Positions 45,901-54,074 of a DNA stretch of 64,000 nucleotides are shown piece after piece. Under the pieces are notes generated by a model. The model saw nothing but the letters and a program-made list of their open reading frames with translations. It had not been told where the DNA came from and searched no databases. Numbering within the stretch: the stretch's first letter is position 1; every line of letters begins with the position of its first letter. The DNA lies in assembly GCF_001458395.1 (NCBI RefSeq), contig NZ_CYSR01000031.1, positions 1-64,000 of the forward strand, read 5' to 3'. This stretch comes from Leisingera aquaemixtae. Its GTDB lineage: Bacteria > Pseudomonadota > Alphaproteobacteria > Rhodobacterales > Rhodobacteraceae. The position numbers and the translations under genes are program-made.

Positions 45901-45912
45901 GCGGCGGTCTGA
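42904..45912 (+). CDS. Triple fusion: APH-type kinase, M23/LytM domain and class III PLP aminotransferase/phospho-lyase
   Basis: A 1002-residue protein. Domain 1 (about 1-330) is an aminoglycoside/choline-kinase-like fold with His196-Asn-Asp198 (AIHNDANDYNIMV) and LIDLGDMCAAPRICDLA. Domain 2 (about 400-540) is a peptidase M23/LytM domain with HLAVDAFAPAGTPMFAPLRG, HxxxD type, YTLYGHLD and APHVHFQLAL. Domain 3 (about 560-1000) is a class III aminotransferase: NSGTEANELALRLAR, CIADEVQTGLGR and the PLP lysine Lys844 in VVMGKPIGNGHP. The kinase plus aminotransferase pair resembles human hydroxylysine kinase and the phospho-lyases AGXT2L1/L2, which act in sequence on hydroxylysine or phosphoethanolamine. 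No signal peptide, so the M23 part is probably cytoplasmic. Substrate inferred only. Confidence 0.85.
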   Translation: MTLAHWAAALEEHWGIKAELSRLDGEYDLNFLARDAHSQGYILKAMRPGCETWLVDMQVKAFEHIAARQPDLPCPRVIASADGRSLLTLPDENGQDRLVWLLNQLPGHCYAKAAPKSDALIHEIGEVLGGSAKALEDFRHEGLERDFKWDLMRAGWIRDQLPCITDPSRRSLLEEISEDFAKLEPALAALPKQAIHNDANDYNIMVAGELGEPRRVSGLIDLGDMCAAPRICDLAIAAAYIVLDHPAPEAALAALVAGYHAASPLTPAEVDMVWPLLRTRLAVSVVNSTLMAAENPDDPYVTISQAPAWRFLEGNTLHGGLLTARLRAACGLPVVDGAGRVMAWLDQERGNFAPLMGQDLAGAPMGSLSVEHSTWPQNPFHMPLEEAARVGEEFEDNGRIWMGYYNEPRLIYTDAAFRKGRWKADNRRTVHLAVDAFAPAGTPMFAPLRGEVYAAEYRDGHLDYGRVVILRHETPAGDSFYTLYGHLDPECLTRLKPGYIVEKGEEFCRLGDPGQNGGWAPHVHFQLALTTEGIEADWPGVGDPDEMYLWQSLCPNPAALLNLPDEKVRYHPTSKEDVLAGRRAHFGGNLSLTYKDPVMLVRGWKHHLFDEWGRPYLDAYNNVPHVGHAHPRIQAVAADQLKRMNSNTRYLHPAQTAFAEKVLSKLPDRFEVCFFVNSGTEANELALRLARAHTGAKGMVTPDHGYHGNTTGAIDISAYKFNKPGGAGQADWVELVEVADDYRGSFRRGDPDRAQKFADLVDPAIARLREKGHGVAGFIAETFPSVGGQIIPPKGYLPAVYDKIRAAGGVCIADEVQTGLGRLGDFYFGFEHQGALPDIVVMGKPIGNGHPLGVLATTKEIAASFDNGIEFFSTFGGSTLSCRIGKEVLDIVDDESLQENARVVGAQLIGGLKALEGKHACIGDVRGMGLFLGVELINPDGSEATEICAYVKNRMRDHRILIGSEGPKDNILKIRPPLTIEPDDADMITSVLDEILREVAAV

Positions 45913-45941
45913 CCGCCCCCGCAGCGGCCTTTAGCCAACAA

Positions 45942-45969
45942 AAAAGGCGGTGGAGAACCACCGCCTTTT
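45942..45969. terminator. Bidirectional rho-independent terminator
   Basis: AAAAGGCGGTGG / CCACCGCCTTTT around AGAA, a 12-bp perfect stem with A and T runs on both sides. It separates the fusion gene (+) and the small membrane-protein gene (-). Confidence 0.9.
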
Positions 45970-45988
45970 CCGTAACTGTGTCGCGAAC

Positions 45989-46171
45989 TTAGTTCGCTGC
46001 AACAGCTGCGCCAACCAGGACCAGCAGCAGCAGCGGCAGCAGGATGCCGCTGGAAGAGCCCTGTGCTTCTTCAACGATGACCGGCGGTTCTACAACCGGC
46101 TCGGACAGGTTGCCCGCGGTAGCGGTCGAAGCAGCAGCGGTCAGCGCAGCAGCGATAACGAGTTTTTTCAT
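45989..46171 (-). CDS. Small exported protein with C-terminal membrane segment
   Basis: The 60-residue protein has a Sec signal peptide (MKKLVIAAALTAAASTATAG), a short Pro/Val/Glu spacer (NLSEPVVEPPVIVEEAQ) and a hydrophobic C-terminus (GILLPLLLLVLVGAAVAAN) that would cross the inner membrane. GGAGG precedes the ATG at 46171 at the right distance; a longer in-frame start at 46225 lacks such a site. Function unknown; the position next to a strong terminator suggests its own short transcript. Confidence 0.7.
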   Translation of the reverse strand: MKKLVIAAALTAAASTATAGNLSEPVVEPPVIVEEAQGSSSGILLPLLLLVLVGAAVAAN

Positions 46172-46309
46172 GTTAACCTCCAGAATTTGCGCGGGCCATA
46201 AAGCTGAACCGCGCACCCAAGACATACCTCGTATTTTTTTCTAACCAGCAAAATCGCGCGATTGCAATTGCTTGTTATAGTTAACAGGCTAGCGCCCGGT
46301 CCCGTGGCG

Positions 46310-46927
46310 TCAAATTAGCAACACCTGTGTGCCCACTTTGGCAAGGCTGAACAGCTGGGCAATGTGTTCATTGTAAAGCCCGATGCAGCCATTGGATGAT
46401 TTGCGCCCGATTTTGCGCGTGTCGTGGGTTCCGTGGATCCGGTAATACTTCCAGCTGAGGTACAGCGCATGGGTGCCAAGCGGGTTGTCCGGTCCCGGCG
46501 GGACATATGCGGGCCATTCCGGATTGCGCTTGCGCATGTTCGGGGTCGGCGACCAGCTGGGCCCTTCCACCTTGCGCACCACCGTGGTGCGGCCGCGCCG
46601 TGTCAGATCGTCCGACAGCGGCACCGAGGAGGGGAACAGCTTGTAGGTATTTCCATCCGCGGACCAGAAGTGCAGCGCCCGGCTGTCGATATCGACAAGA
46701 ATCGCGCCATTGCGCAAATTGTCGAAATACGGCCTCCACGTTTTGGAGCGGAAAGCAGAGACATTTCGATGAACCGGCGGTTCCGGCTCCGGCGGCGGCC
46801 GCAGCGGATCGTAAGCCTGCTGAGAGAGTCCGGTGTCTTCCTGCGCCAGCGCGGAAGAGGAAATCAGGGCAGCGCTGCCGGCAAGAAACTGCCGCCTGCT
46901 GAAGTTCTTAAATGGGATACGGGACAT
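46310..46927 (-). CDS. L,D-transpeptidase (YkuD), Tat-type signal
   Basis: Cross-links peptidoglycan or attaches proteins to it in the periplasm. The 205-residue protein has a twin-arginine signal ([20 protein letters not shown]) and a YkuD domain (about 80-205) ending in the catalytic HGTHDTRKIG and SSNGCIGLYNEH, the Cys in SNGCIGL being the nucleophile. A second YkuD gene follows at 47689 beyond a CAP-domain gene. The substrate (3-3 cross-links or lipoprotein anchoring) cannot be told. Confidence 0.9.
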   Translation of the reverse strand: MSRIPFKNFSRRQFLAGSAALISSSALAQEDTGLSQQAYDPLRPPPEPEPPVHRNVSAFRSKTWRPYFDNLRNGAILVDIDSRALHFWSADGNTYKLFPSSVPLSDDLTRRGRTTVVRKVEGPSWSPTPNMRKRNPEWPAYVPPGPDNPLGTHALYLSWKYYRIHGTHDTRKIGRKSSNGCIGLYNEHIAQLFSLAKVGTQVLLI

Positions 46928-47097
46928 GATTCATTCCAACTTGCGCAATCGGGATCCAGGATTTTTGCATTTTATGGCCGGAAAGCCGCAGTCGCAAACC
47001 AATCCGTCACCGCGGTCCGCATATTTCTGCCACCCCGTTTGCCTCCCGGCCACAGGAAGGATAAGTGCAGAAGCATCTGACGGAGCATGAGAGAATT

Positions 47098-47580
47098 ATG
47101 AAGCGCGTTTTTCTGCTTATGGCTGCGGCCATTCTGACTGTCGCGGCCGCTTGTACGCCCGCAACCGACTCCAGCAGCACCTACCGCATACGCAATGCGG
47201 ACAAGGTCCAGATCCGGATGCTCGATTCCGTCAATGCGCTGCGCCAGGCCGCAGGTGCGCAAACGGTTCAACTGAACGCTGAGCTGACCGCCGCCGCCGC
47301 GACCCACTCGCGCGATATGTCGGTTCAGAACCGGCCCTGGCATTTCGGCTCCGACGGCTCCTCGCCGCTCGACCGGGTCACACGGGCAGGCTACAATGGC
47401 ACGCTGCTGGGCGAGAACATCTCGGAAACCTACGAAAATGAGCAGCAAACGCTCACCGCTTGGCTGGAACGGCCCGCCACGCGCGCGGTTATCCTGGATC
47501 CGAAGGCTGCGAATATGGGCTTTTCCTGGTTCCAGGAGCCGAACGGAAAAATCTGGTGGACACTGGTAATGGGCAGCTGA
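47098..47580 (+). CDS. CAP-domain (SCP/PR-1-like) lipoprotein
   Basis: The 160-residue product has a lipoprotein-like signal (FLLMAAAILTVAAAC, Cys near residue 18) and a CAP domain: MLDSVNALRQAAGAQTVQLN, AAAATHSRDMSVQNRPWHFG, LGENISETYENEQQTL and WLERPATRAVILDPKAANMG. CAP proteins are secreted, often cell-wall-associated; some bind peptidoglycan or sterols. The ATG at 47098 was chosen over an upstream in-frame GTG because it gives a compact signal. It lies between two L,D-transpeptidase genes and shares an intergenic region with the first. Confidence 0.85.
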   Translation: MKRVFLLMAAAILTVAAACTPATDSSSTYRIRNADKVQIRMLDSVNALRQAAGAQTVQLNAELTAAAATHSRDMSVQNRPWHFGSDGSSPLDRVTRAGYNGTLLGENISETYENEQQTLTAWLERPATRAVILDPKAANMGFSWFQEPNGKIWWTLVMGS

Positions 47581-47588
47581 GCCGCGGC

Positions 47589-47668
47589 GCGCCGTGCGTT
47601 AGCACGGCGCCACGCCCAAGGCTGCCAGGAGGTGCCGGCCCCGCCGGCGCATCTGCAGGCGCGGGAGC
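47589..47668 (+). repeat. Dispersed two-hairpin repeat, copy F
   Basis: Stem-loop 1 GCGCCGTGC / GCACGGCGC around GTTA; linker CACGCCCAAGGCTGCCA; an imperfect second hairpin (GTGCCGGC / GCCGGCGC); end GGCGCGGGAGC. It starts nine bases after the CAP gene stop, in the gap to the convergent transpeptidase gene. Confidence 0.65.
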
Positions 47669-47688
47669 CCGCCGCCGGGGATTGCGGA

Positions 47689-48216
47689 TCAGGGCCGCAA
47701 AGCGATGGTGGTTCCGTCCTGCACCATGGCATAGATCTCTTCGATGTCGTCGTTTGACACCGCGATGCAGCCTGCGGTCCAATCGCTGACCCGCGCTGCG
47801 CGCTTGCGCTCCTTCGGGTTGTTGGGCTGCCCGTGAATAAAGATCTCGCCGCCGGGCTTCTTGCCCGCCGCTTGCGCCGCGGTCTGGTCCTGCACATTCG
47901 GATATGAGATGCCGACTGACAGGTGGTACCGGCTGTTCGGGTTGCGGCGGTCGATCACATAGGTGCCTTCCGGAGTTTTTCCGTCGCCCTCGAACTGCTT
48001 GTGGCCCTGCGGTGCAAAGCCCAGATCAACGTCATATTCCCGCAGCACCTCTTCGTAGTGCAGCAGATACAGCTTGCGCGAGCTCTTGTTGATCACAACC
48101 GATGTGACCTGGGGTCCTTCATAAAACTGGAACCTGCGCGCCGCGCTGCCGGTCCTGCTGCAGCCTGCCAGTGCAAGGCTAGCGGCAGCACCGAAACCGA
48201 ATGCCCTTCTGTTCAT
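47689..48216 (-). CDS. L,D-transpeptidase (YkuD), lipoprotein-like
   Basis: The 175-residue protein has an N-terminal hydrophobic segment with AAASLALAGCSRTGSA, a lipobox-like LAGC, and a YkuD domain (about 35-175) with FIHGQPN and the catalytic DWTAGCIAVSNDDIEEI. It differs from the first YkuD protein in signal type, so the two may act in different envelope layers. Confidence 0.88.
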   Translation of the reverse strand: MNRRAFGFGAAASLALAGCSRTGSAARRFQFYEGPQVTSVVINKSSRKLYLLHYEEVLREYDVDLGFAPQGHKQFEGDGKTPEGTYVIDRRNPNSRYHLSVGISYPNVQDQTAAQAAGKKPGGEIFIHGQPNNPKERKRAARVSDWTAGCIAVSNDDIEEIYAMVQDGTTIALRP

Positions 48217-48281
48217 TTTTCAGCCTGTATTTTTTGTTTGCCTCTATTCAGGCCATACCGCGAAATCGGGATTAAGAAAAT

Positions 48282-49091
48282 TCACATTTTCCTGTCTTCG
48301 CCTGCAGGGCCGGAAATCTTCCGCTCAATGGCCTCCAGACGGGCAAGCACTTCATCCCGGTACGCATCGGTGCGCACGCCCTCTTCCTCGCCGTGCGCGT
48401 CCTGCATCGAGTTCACGATCAGGCCAACCAGCAGGTTCACCACCGCAAAGGTGGTCACCATGATGAAGGGCACGAAGAACGCCCAGGCATAGGGGTGAAC
48501 CTCCATCACCGGCCGCACGATCCCCATTGACCAGCTTTCCAGTGTCATGATCTGGAACAGCGAATAGGCGCTGCGTCCCAGATCGCCGAACCACTCCGGG
48601 AAATCCTGGCCGAACAGCTTGGTAGAGATCACTGCGCCGATATAGAAAATGATCGCCATCAGCAGAAAGACAGAGCCCATGCCGGGCAGCGCGGTAATGA
48701 AGCCTTCGACCACCCGTCGCAGCCTTGGCGCCACCGAGATGACCCGCAGAACCCGCAGAATGCGCAGTGCCCGCAGAACCGACAGCCCCTGTGCCGCCGG
48801 CACCAGCGCAATGCCGACAATTACGAAATCAAACACATTCCAGCCGCTTAAGAAGAACCGCAGGCGGCGGACATAAAGCTTGGCCAGGATTTCGACGACG
48901 AAGATCGACAGGCAGGCGTGGTCAATCAGGTAGATCAGGTCGCCAGCTCTGGCCATTACTGATGGTGCAGTTTCCAGTCCCAAAGTGACTGCATTGACCA
49001 GGATGACAGCGGTGATGAAACGGCCAAAGCCTGCACTGTCCAGAAAGGCTTCGAGCCGGCGTGTCGGGGTGGTCGCTGGGGTGTCGGTCAT
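48282..49091 (-). CDS. Voltage-gated sodium channel of the NavBac family
   Basis: The 269-residue subunit would form a homotetramer. It has six membrane segments, the S4 voltage sensor with regularly spaced arginines (LRALRILRVLRVISVAPRLR), and the pore sequence TLESWSMGIV, identical in its core to the NavAb selectivity filter. The cytoplasmic tail after S6 is coiled-coil-like (YRDEVLARLEAIERKI). NavBac channels from marine roseobacters are known. It is translated right after the RNA methyltransferase gene (one-base gap). Role: sodium entry, possibly for pH, motility or volume control. Confidence 0.92.
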   Translation of the reverse strand: MTDTPATTPTRRLEAFLDSAGFGRFITAVILVNAVTLGLETAPSVMARAGDLIYLIDHACLSIFVVEILAKLYVRRLRFFLSGWNVFDFVIVGIALVPAAQGLSVLRALRILRVLRVISVAPRLRRVVEGFITALPGMGSVFLLMAIIFYIGAVISTKLFGQDFPEWFGDLGRSAYSLFQIMTLESWSMGIVRPVMEVHPYAWAFFVPFIMVTTFAVVNLLVGLIVNSMQDAHGEEEGVRTDAYRDEVLARLEAIERKISGPAGEDRKM

Positions 49092-49092
49092 T

Positions 49093-50340
49093 TCAGTCTT
49101 TCAGGGTGAATCGCGCAACAGCTTCGATATGGGCAGACCAGCGGAACTGGTCAACAACCTGGACCCAGCCGAGGTCATAGCCCGCTGCGGCCAGCGTTTT
49201 GGCATCCCGGGCAAAGCTGACGGGGTTGCAGGACACATAGGCGATCACTGGCGTGCGGGCTTTGGCCAACTGCGCGACCTGGGCTTCGGCGCCGGCCCGG
49301 GGCGGGTCGATCACTGCCGCGTCAAAGGCGGCGCCGAACGGGTTCAGATCTTCGGGCAGCAGCGGATTGCGGAACAGGTCGCGGGCTTCGGTGGTGACTT
49401 TTTTCAACCCCTTGGCCTTGCGCCAGCCGGCGTCCAGCGCCGCCACCATATCCCGCTCTCCCTCGACTGCGTGCACCTCGGCAGCCTGCGCCAGAGGCAG
49501 CGCAAAGGTGCCGCAGCCGGCAAACAGATCAACGATCCGCTTGGCGCCCCTGGTGATTTCCAACACAGCGGCCAGCAGCGCGGCCTCGCCGTCTTTGGTG
49601 GCCTGCAGAAAGGCTCCCGGCGGCGGGCAGACCAGGGCGGGACCAAACGGCTGCACCGGCGGCTGCTCCATCGCGATCAGTTCGTCGTCCCAGGTCAGGC
49701 GGGCAATCCGGTGCTTCTCTGCCAGCTGTGCCAGCACGATCCGCAACGGCCCGTCCAGTGGCTTGCCGTTCTGGACAAACATATCCAGGCCCGCGTCCGA
49801 GGCGGTGACCGTGACCGACAACGGTGTTTTGCGGCTGGCTCCGGCCAGGGCCAGCGATTCCGCTACAGGAATTGCCGCCATCAAGGCGGGGTCCAGCAGC
49901 CGGCAATCGGGAATCTCTGTAATCACGTCCGACGCCTGGCCGTGGAATCCGGCCATCGCACCCTTCTTGGTGCGCCGCACCGCAAGCGTGGCCCGGCGGC
50001 GGGACTGGGACGGCGAGGTGTGGACAGGCCGGAACTCCGTCTCCAGCCCCTGCGCGGTAAGCGCATTGCGCACCACATCCGTTTTCCACTGGGCGACAAA
50101 GCCATCACTGGCGTGCTGCAGCTGACAGCCGCCGCAGGACTTGTAGTGCCGGCAGGGCGGCTGCACCCGGTGCTCCGACGGCGTCTCGATGCGGATGCTG
50201 GTCAAGCGGCTGCCCACGGCAATGCCGCTGACAACCTCGCCCGGAAGGGTGCGCGGGGCAAACAAGGGGCCGTCGGCCACGCCATCGCCCTGATGGCCCA
50301 GCCGGCTGATCGTTGCTGTAATTCTGGCTGCGTCTGTCAT
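49093..50340 (-). CDS. TrmA/RumA-family RNA (uracil-5-)-methyltransferase
   Basis: SAM-dependent enzyme methylating uridine in rRNA or tRNA. The 415-residue sequence has a short TRAM-like start, an iron-sulfur cysteine set (CRHYKSCGGCQLQHA and the downstream GLEPC-type position not clear), motif I VDLFAGCGTFALPLA, VIDPPRAGAEAQVAQL and the catalytic Cys in VIAYVSCNPVSFARDAKTL. It resembles the RlmC/RlmD type; the exact target (U747 or U1939 of 23S rRNA) cannot be assigned. Confidence 0.88.
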   Translation of the reverse strand: MTDAARITATISRLGHQGDGVADGPLFAPRTLPGEVVSGIAVGSRLTSIRIETPSEHRVQPPCRHYKSCGGCQLQHASDGFVAQWKTDVVRNALTAQGLETEFRPVHTSPSQSRRRATLAVRRTKKGAMAGFHGQASDVITEIPDCRLLDPALMAAIPVAESLALAGASRKTPLSVTVTASDAGLDMFVQNGKPLDGPLRIVLAQLAEKHRIARLTWDDELIAMEQPPVQPFGPALVCPPPGAFLQATKDGEAALLAAVLEITRGAKRIVDLFAGCGTFALPLAQAAEVHAVEGERDMVAALDAGWRKAKGLKKVTTEARDLFRNPLLPEDLNPFGAAFDAAVIDPPRAGAEAQVAQLAKARTPVIAYVSCNPVSFARDAKTLAAAGYDLGWVQVVDQFRWSAHIEAVARFTLKD

Positions 50341-50394
50341 GGCGGCTCAATAGCGCGCCACAGGGGCCAGCAAAAGCAAAATGCGCCGGCAGGT

Positions 50395-52239
50395 TTACTC
50401 CGCCGCCGCCTGCTCCTCGTCTGTGCAGATGAAACCGCCGGACTGGCGCGCCCAGAACTGCGCGTATAGACCGCCCGTGGCCAGCAGTTCATCGTGGCTG
50501 CCGGTTTCGGCAATGCGCCCCCTGTCCATCACGATGATCCGGTCCATTTCGCTGAGCGTCGACAGACGGTGGGCAATCGCCAGCACCGTCTTGCCCTCCA
50601 TCACCCGGTGCAGCGCCGCCTGAATTGCGGCCTCAACCTCAGAATCCAGCGCCGAGGTTGCCTCGTCCAGCACCAGGATCGGCGCGTCCTTCAGAATGGC
50701 GCGCGCCAGTGCAATCCTCTGCCGCTGTCCGCCGGACAGTTTCACCCCCCGTTCGCCAAGATACGCGTCATAGCCGGTGCGGCCCTGGCCATCCTCCAGC
50801 TCTGTGATGAACTCATGCGCCTCAGCCTTCTGCGCCGCCGCGATCAGCTCTTCCTCAGTGGCGTCAGGCCGGCCATAGAGAATATTCTCCCGTGCCGAGC
50901 GGTTGAACATGGCGGTTTCCTGGGTGACCATGCCGATCTGGCTGCGCAGCGAATTCTGTGTGACGGTGGAAATATCCTGTCCGTCGATCAAAATCTTCCC
51001 GTTTTCCCCTTCATAGAGCCTGAGAAGAAGCGATACGAGCGTGGACTTCCCGGCCCCTGAGGCACCAACGATGCCCAGCTTCTCCCCCGGATGAATGGTC
51101 AGGCCAACGCCCTGCACCCCGCCCACATCCCGGCCATAGGCAAACTCCACCTGGTCAAAAGCAATTTCACCCTTGCTGACCTTCAAGGGCTTGGCACCAG
51201 GCTTATCCTCAACCCTGTCGCGGACGGACAGGGTTTTCATGCCGTTCTCGATCTCGCCCACGTTGGAATAGATCGCCATCAGCGTGAAGCTGACCCAACC
51301 GGTCATCTGGGCGATGCGGATCGAGACCGCGCCCGCCGCCACGATGTCGCCTTCGGTTGCCGTGCCCGACTGCCACAGAAACAGCGTTGCACCGATCAGC
51401 AGCACCGGCAAAACGCCAGCCAGGCACATCAGGGAGAAGCGGAAGCTGGCGGATAGGTAACCGAAATGCAGCGACTTGTCACGGAACCGCACCATGGCGT
51501 CCTGGGCGGTGCGTTCCTCATGGTCGGCATGGGCAAACAGCTTGACCGTCTTGATGTTGGTGATCGAGTCGACAACCTGCCCGGTTACCATCGCCCGCGC
51601 CCCGGCCCGTGCGCCAGACCGTTTGCGGATGCGCGGCAGAAACCAGCGGATCAGCGCGAAATAAGCGATCAGCCACACCAGGAACACCGCGGTGATGCGC
51701 CAATCAATAGAGCCTAACAAGGCCAAAGAGCCTGCAAGAGAGGCCAGCGCAAAGGCCACCACATTGATCATCTCAGTGGTCACGGAGGTGACGGCAGTTG
51801 CCGTCTGCATCTGCTTCTGAGCGATCCGGCCGGCAAAATCATCGTCGAAGAACCGCACCGATTGGCCCAGCGTCCACCGGTTCAGCCGCGACAGCACCAG
51901 CGGGTTCACATTGGGCTGCACGATAATGGCGTTGGAGGCGGCAGACAGGCCAAACAGCACCGGGCGTACAACAAGGAAAAAGCCCAGCGCCAATGCGATG
52001 ACCGCCACATTGCCGGCCGAGAAAAACTGTTCCGGCCCGCTGGCGATTGCGGTGTCGATGACCATCCCCAGGATAAAGGCGGTGCCCGCCTCCATCCCGC
52101 CGGCAAGTGCTGAAAAAGCCGCCGCCAGCACCAGCATGGGCCATGCCCCGGCCAGACACCAGCGCAGGAAGGATCCCAGCCTTTGCGGCGGCGGGCCCTC
52201 TGCCGGGCGGAAGGCGTCGATCAGGTTGCCAATTGTCAT
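50395..52239 (-). CDS. ABC exporter half-transporter, second of a pair
   Basis: The 614-residue protein has an N-terminal type IV membrane domain (about 30-320, six segments) and a C-terminal ATPase (about 350-590) with Walker A GASGAGKSTLVSLLLRL, signature LSGGQRQRIALARAI and Walker B ILVLDEATSALDSEVE. It overlaps the preceding exporter gene by four bases, so the two likely form a heterodimer of the MdlAB/lipid- or multidrug-export type. Both ATPase sites look intact. Substrate unknown. Confidence 0.9.
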   Translation of the reverse strand: MTIGNLIDAFRPAEGPPPQRLGSFLRWCLAGAWPMLVLAAAFSALAGGMEAGTAFILGMVIDTAIASGPEQFFSAGNVAVIALALGFFLVVRPVLFGLSAASNAIIVQPNVNPLVLSRLNRWTLGQSVRFFDDDFAGRIAQKQMQTATAVTSVTTEMINVVAFALASLAGSLALLGSIDWRITAVFLVWLIAYFALIRWFLPRIRKRSGARAGARAMVTGQVVDSITNIKTVKLFAHADHEERTAQDAMVRFRDKSLHFGYLSASFRFSLMCLAGVLPVLLIGATLFLWQSGTATEGDIVAAGAVSIRIAQMTGWVSFTLMAIYSNVGEIENGMKTLSVRDRVEDKPGAKPLKVSKGEIAFDQVEFAYGRDVGGVQGVGLTIHPGEKLGIVGASGAGKSTLVSLLLRLYEGENGKILIDGQDISTVTQNSLRSQIGMVTQETAMFNRSARENILYGRPDATEEELIAAAQKAEAHEFITELEDGQGRTGYDAYLGERGVKLSGGQRQRIALARAILKDAPILVLDEATSALDSEVEAAIQAALHRVMEGKTVLAIAHRLSTLSEMDRIIVMDRGRIAETGSHDELLATGGLYAQFWARQSGGFICTDEEQAAAE

Positions 52240-54074
52240 TCTGCTGCCTCAATACTCAGGAAGCCGCCGGACTGGCGCGCCCACAGCTGGGCATAAAGCC
52301 CCTGCGCCTGCAATAGCGCCTCATGCGAGCCTTCTTCAACTATACGGCCCTGATCCATCACCAGGATACGGTCCATCTGCGCGATGGTGGACAGCCGGTG
52401 TGCAATGGCAATTACCGTCTTGCCCTTCATCATGCCGTAAAGCGTTTCTTGTATCGCCGCCTCAACCTCGGAATCCAGCGCCGAGGTAGCCTCGTCCAGC
52501 ACCAGAATCGGCGCGTCTTTCAGGATCACCCGCGCCAGAGTCACCCGCTGGCGCTGGCCGCCGGACAGCTTCACCCCGCGCTCGCCCACGTGGGCATCAT
52601 AGCCCTTTCGGCCCTGGGGGTCCTCCAGGTCCAGAATGAACTCATGCGCCTGCGCCTGTTTGGCAGCGGCGATCATCTGCGCTTCGGTCGCGTCCGGGCG
52701 TCCGTACAGCAGATTGTCCCGGACCGAACGGTGCATCAGCGCGCTGTCCTGCTGGACCATACCGATATGGCTGCGCAGGCTGTCCTGTGTCACCGCCCGG
52801 ATGTCCTGGCCGTCGATCAGGATCTGGCCACTGTCAGCGTCGTAGAACCGCAAAAGCAGTTTCACCAGGGTCGATTTCCCGGCGCCAGAGCGTCCGATCA
52901 GGCCGATCTTCTCGCCCGGCTGGATGGTCAGGCTGATCCTGTCCAGCCCGCCCGCCTCCCGCCCGTAATGGTGCGAAAGGTTGCGCAGCTCGATCTCTCC
53001 CTTGGTCAGCTTCAGCGGTTCCGCATTGGCAGCATCCACCAGGTCGATCGGCTGGGCGATGGTTTCCATCCCCTCGGCCACAACCCCCAGCTGGCGGAAG
53101 AAGGAGGTCAGCGCCCACATGATCCAGCCGGTCATTGCATTCAGCCGCAGGGTCAGCGCCGTGGCCGCCGCCACCAGACCGACCGAGGCCGTCCCCTGCA
53201 TCCACAGCATCACGGCCCAGCCGACGACGCCGATAATCAGCAGACCGTTCAGCGTGACCAGCGTGGCATCCATGATGGTGAAGATGCGCATCTCTGTCTG
53301 GAACGTCTTGCGGGTGTTTTCGATTGCCTCGTGGGCATAGGTCAGCTCCCGGTCGTGATGGGCAAACATCTTGACCGAGTGGATGTTGGAATAGCTGTCA
53401 ACCACCCGCCCCGTCACGGTCGAGCGCGCGTCTGACGACGCCTGGCTGGCCGGCCCGACCCGTTTGACGGTCCACATCACCAGAAGCGCATAAAGCGCGA
53501 ACCAGACAGCCAGCGGCAGCATCAGCCGCACATCGGCCACCCACAGAAGCACCGCAGCGCCAACCAGATAAGCCAGGGAAAAGGTGATCGCATCAAACAC
53601 CTGAAAGATCACTTCCCCAGCGGCGGGCGGGGTCTGCATGATCCGGTTGGCGATCCGGCCGGCAAAATCATTCTCGAACCAGCCCACCGATTGGCGCAGC
53701 ACATGCTTGTGCGCCCGCCAGCGGATCAGCGTGCCAAAGTTCGGCAGGATCGCATTGTTCAGCAGCGCGACGTCCAAAAGCTGAATCACTGGCCGCAGCA
53801 GCAGAATGAACAGGGCGACCAGGATCAGCTCAGTCCCATGGTCGTCCCACACCTGCTGGGGCGTACCCGACATCAGGTCGACGATCCGGCCCATATAGTA
53901 GATCAGCCCGACCTCGATCCCGGCGACCACCACCGACATAAGCGCGGTCAGGACAAAGACGGATTTGAACGGCTTGCAATAGTCGCGCAGGAAAGGCCAC
54001 AGCCGCGTCGGCGGCGTGTTGGTTTCCGGGTAGGCGCAATAAGGGTCAATAAGATTTTCAAAGAAGCGAAACAT
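52236..54074 (-). CDS. ABC exporter half-transporter, first of a pair
   Basis: The 612-residue partner of the gene at 50395-52239. It has six membrane segments (about 35-320) and an ATPase domain (about 350-590) with Walker A GRSGAGKSTLVKLLLRF, signature LSGGQRQRVTLARVI and Walker B ILVLDEATSALDSEVE. The pair is arranged like other heterodimeric exporters. The 214-base region before it holds no evident gene. Confidence 0.9.
   Translation of the reverse strand: MFRFFENLIDPYCAYPETNTPPTRLWPFLRDYCKPFKSVFVLTALMSVVVAGIEVGLIYYMGRIVDLMSGTPQQVWDDHGTELILVALFILLLRPVIQLLDVALLNNAILPNFGTLIRWRAHKHVLRQSVGWFENDFAGRIANRIMQTPPAAGEVIFQVFDAITFSLAYLVGAAVLLWVADVRLMLPLAVWFALYALLVMWTVKRVGPASQASSDARSTVTGRVVDSYSNIHSVKMFAHHDRELTYAHEAIENTRKTFQTEMRIFTIMDATLVTLNGLLIIGVVGWAVMLWMQGTASVGLVAAATALTLRLNAMTGWIMWALTSFFRQLGVVAEGMETIAQPIDLVDAANAEPLKLTKGEIELRNLSHHYGREAGGLDRISLTIQPGEKIGLIGRSGAGKSTLVKLLLRFYDADSGQILIDGQDIRAVTQDSLRSHIGMVQQDSALMHRSVRDNLLYGRPDATEAQMIAAAKQAQAHEFILDLEDPQGRKGYDAHVGERGVKLSGGQRQRVTLARVILKDAPILVLDEATSALDSEVEAAIQETLYGMMKGKTVIAIAHRLSTIAQMDRILVMDQGRIVEEGSHEALLQAQGLYAQLWARQSGGFLSIEAAE

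Noticed and set aside
42904-45912. Frameshift or assembly error joining three separate genes
   Set aside because: The frame is open throughout with in-frame linkers between intact domains and no internal start with a ribosome-binding site, so a true fusion is more likely.
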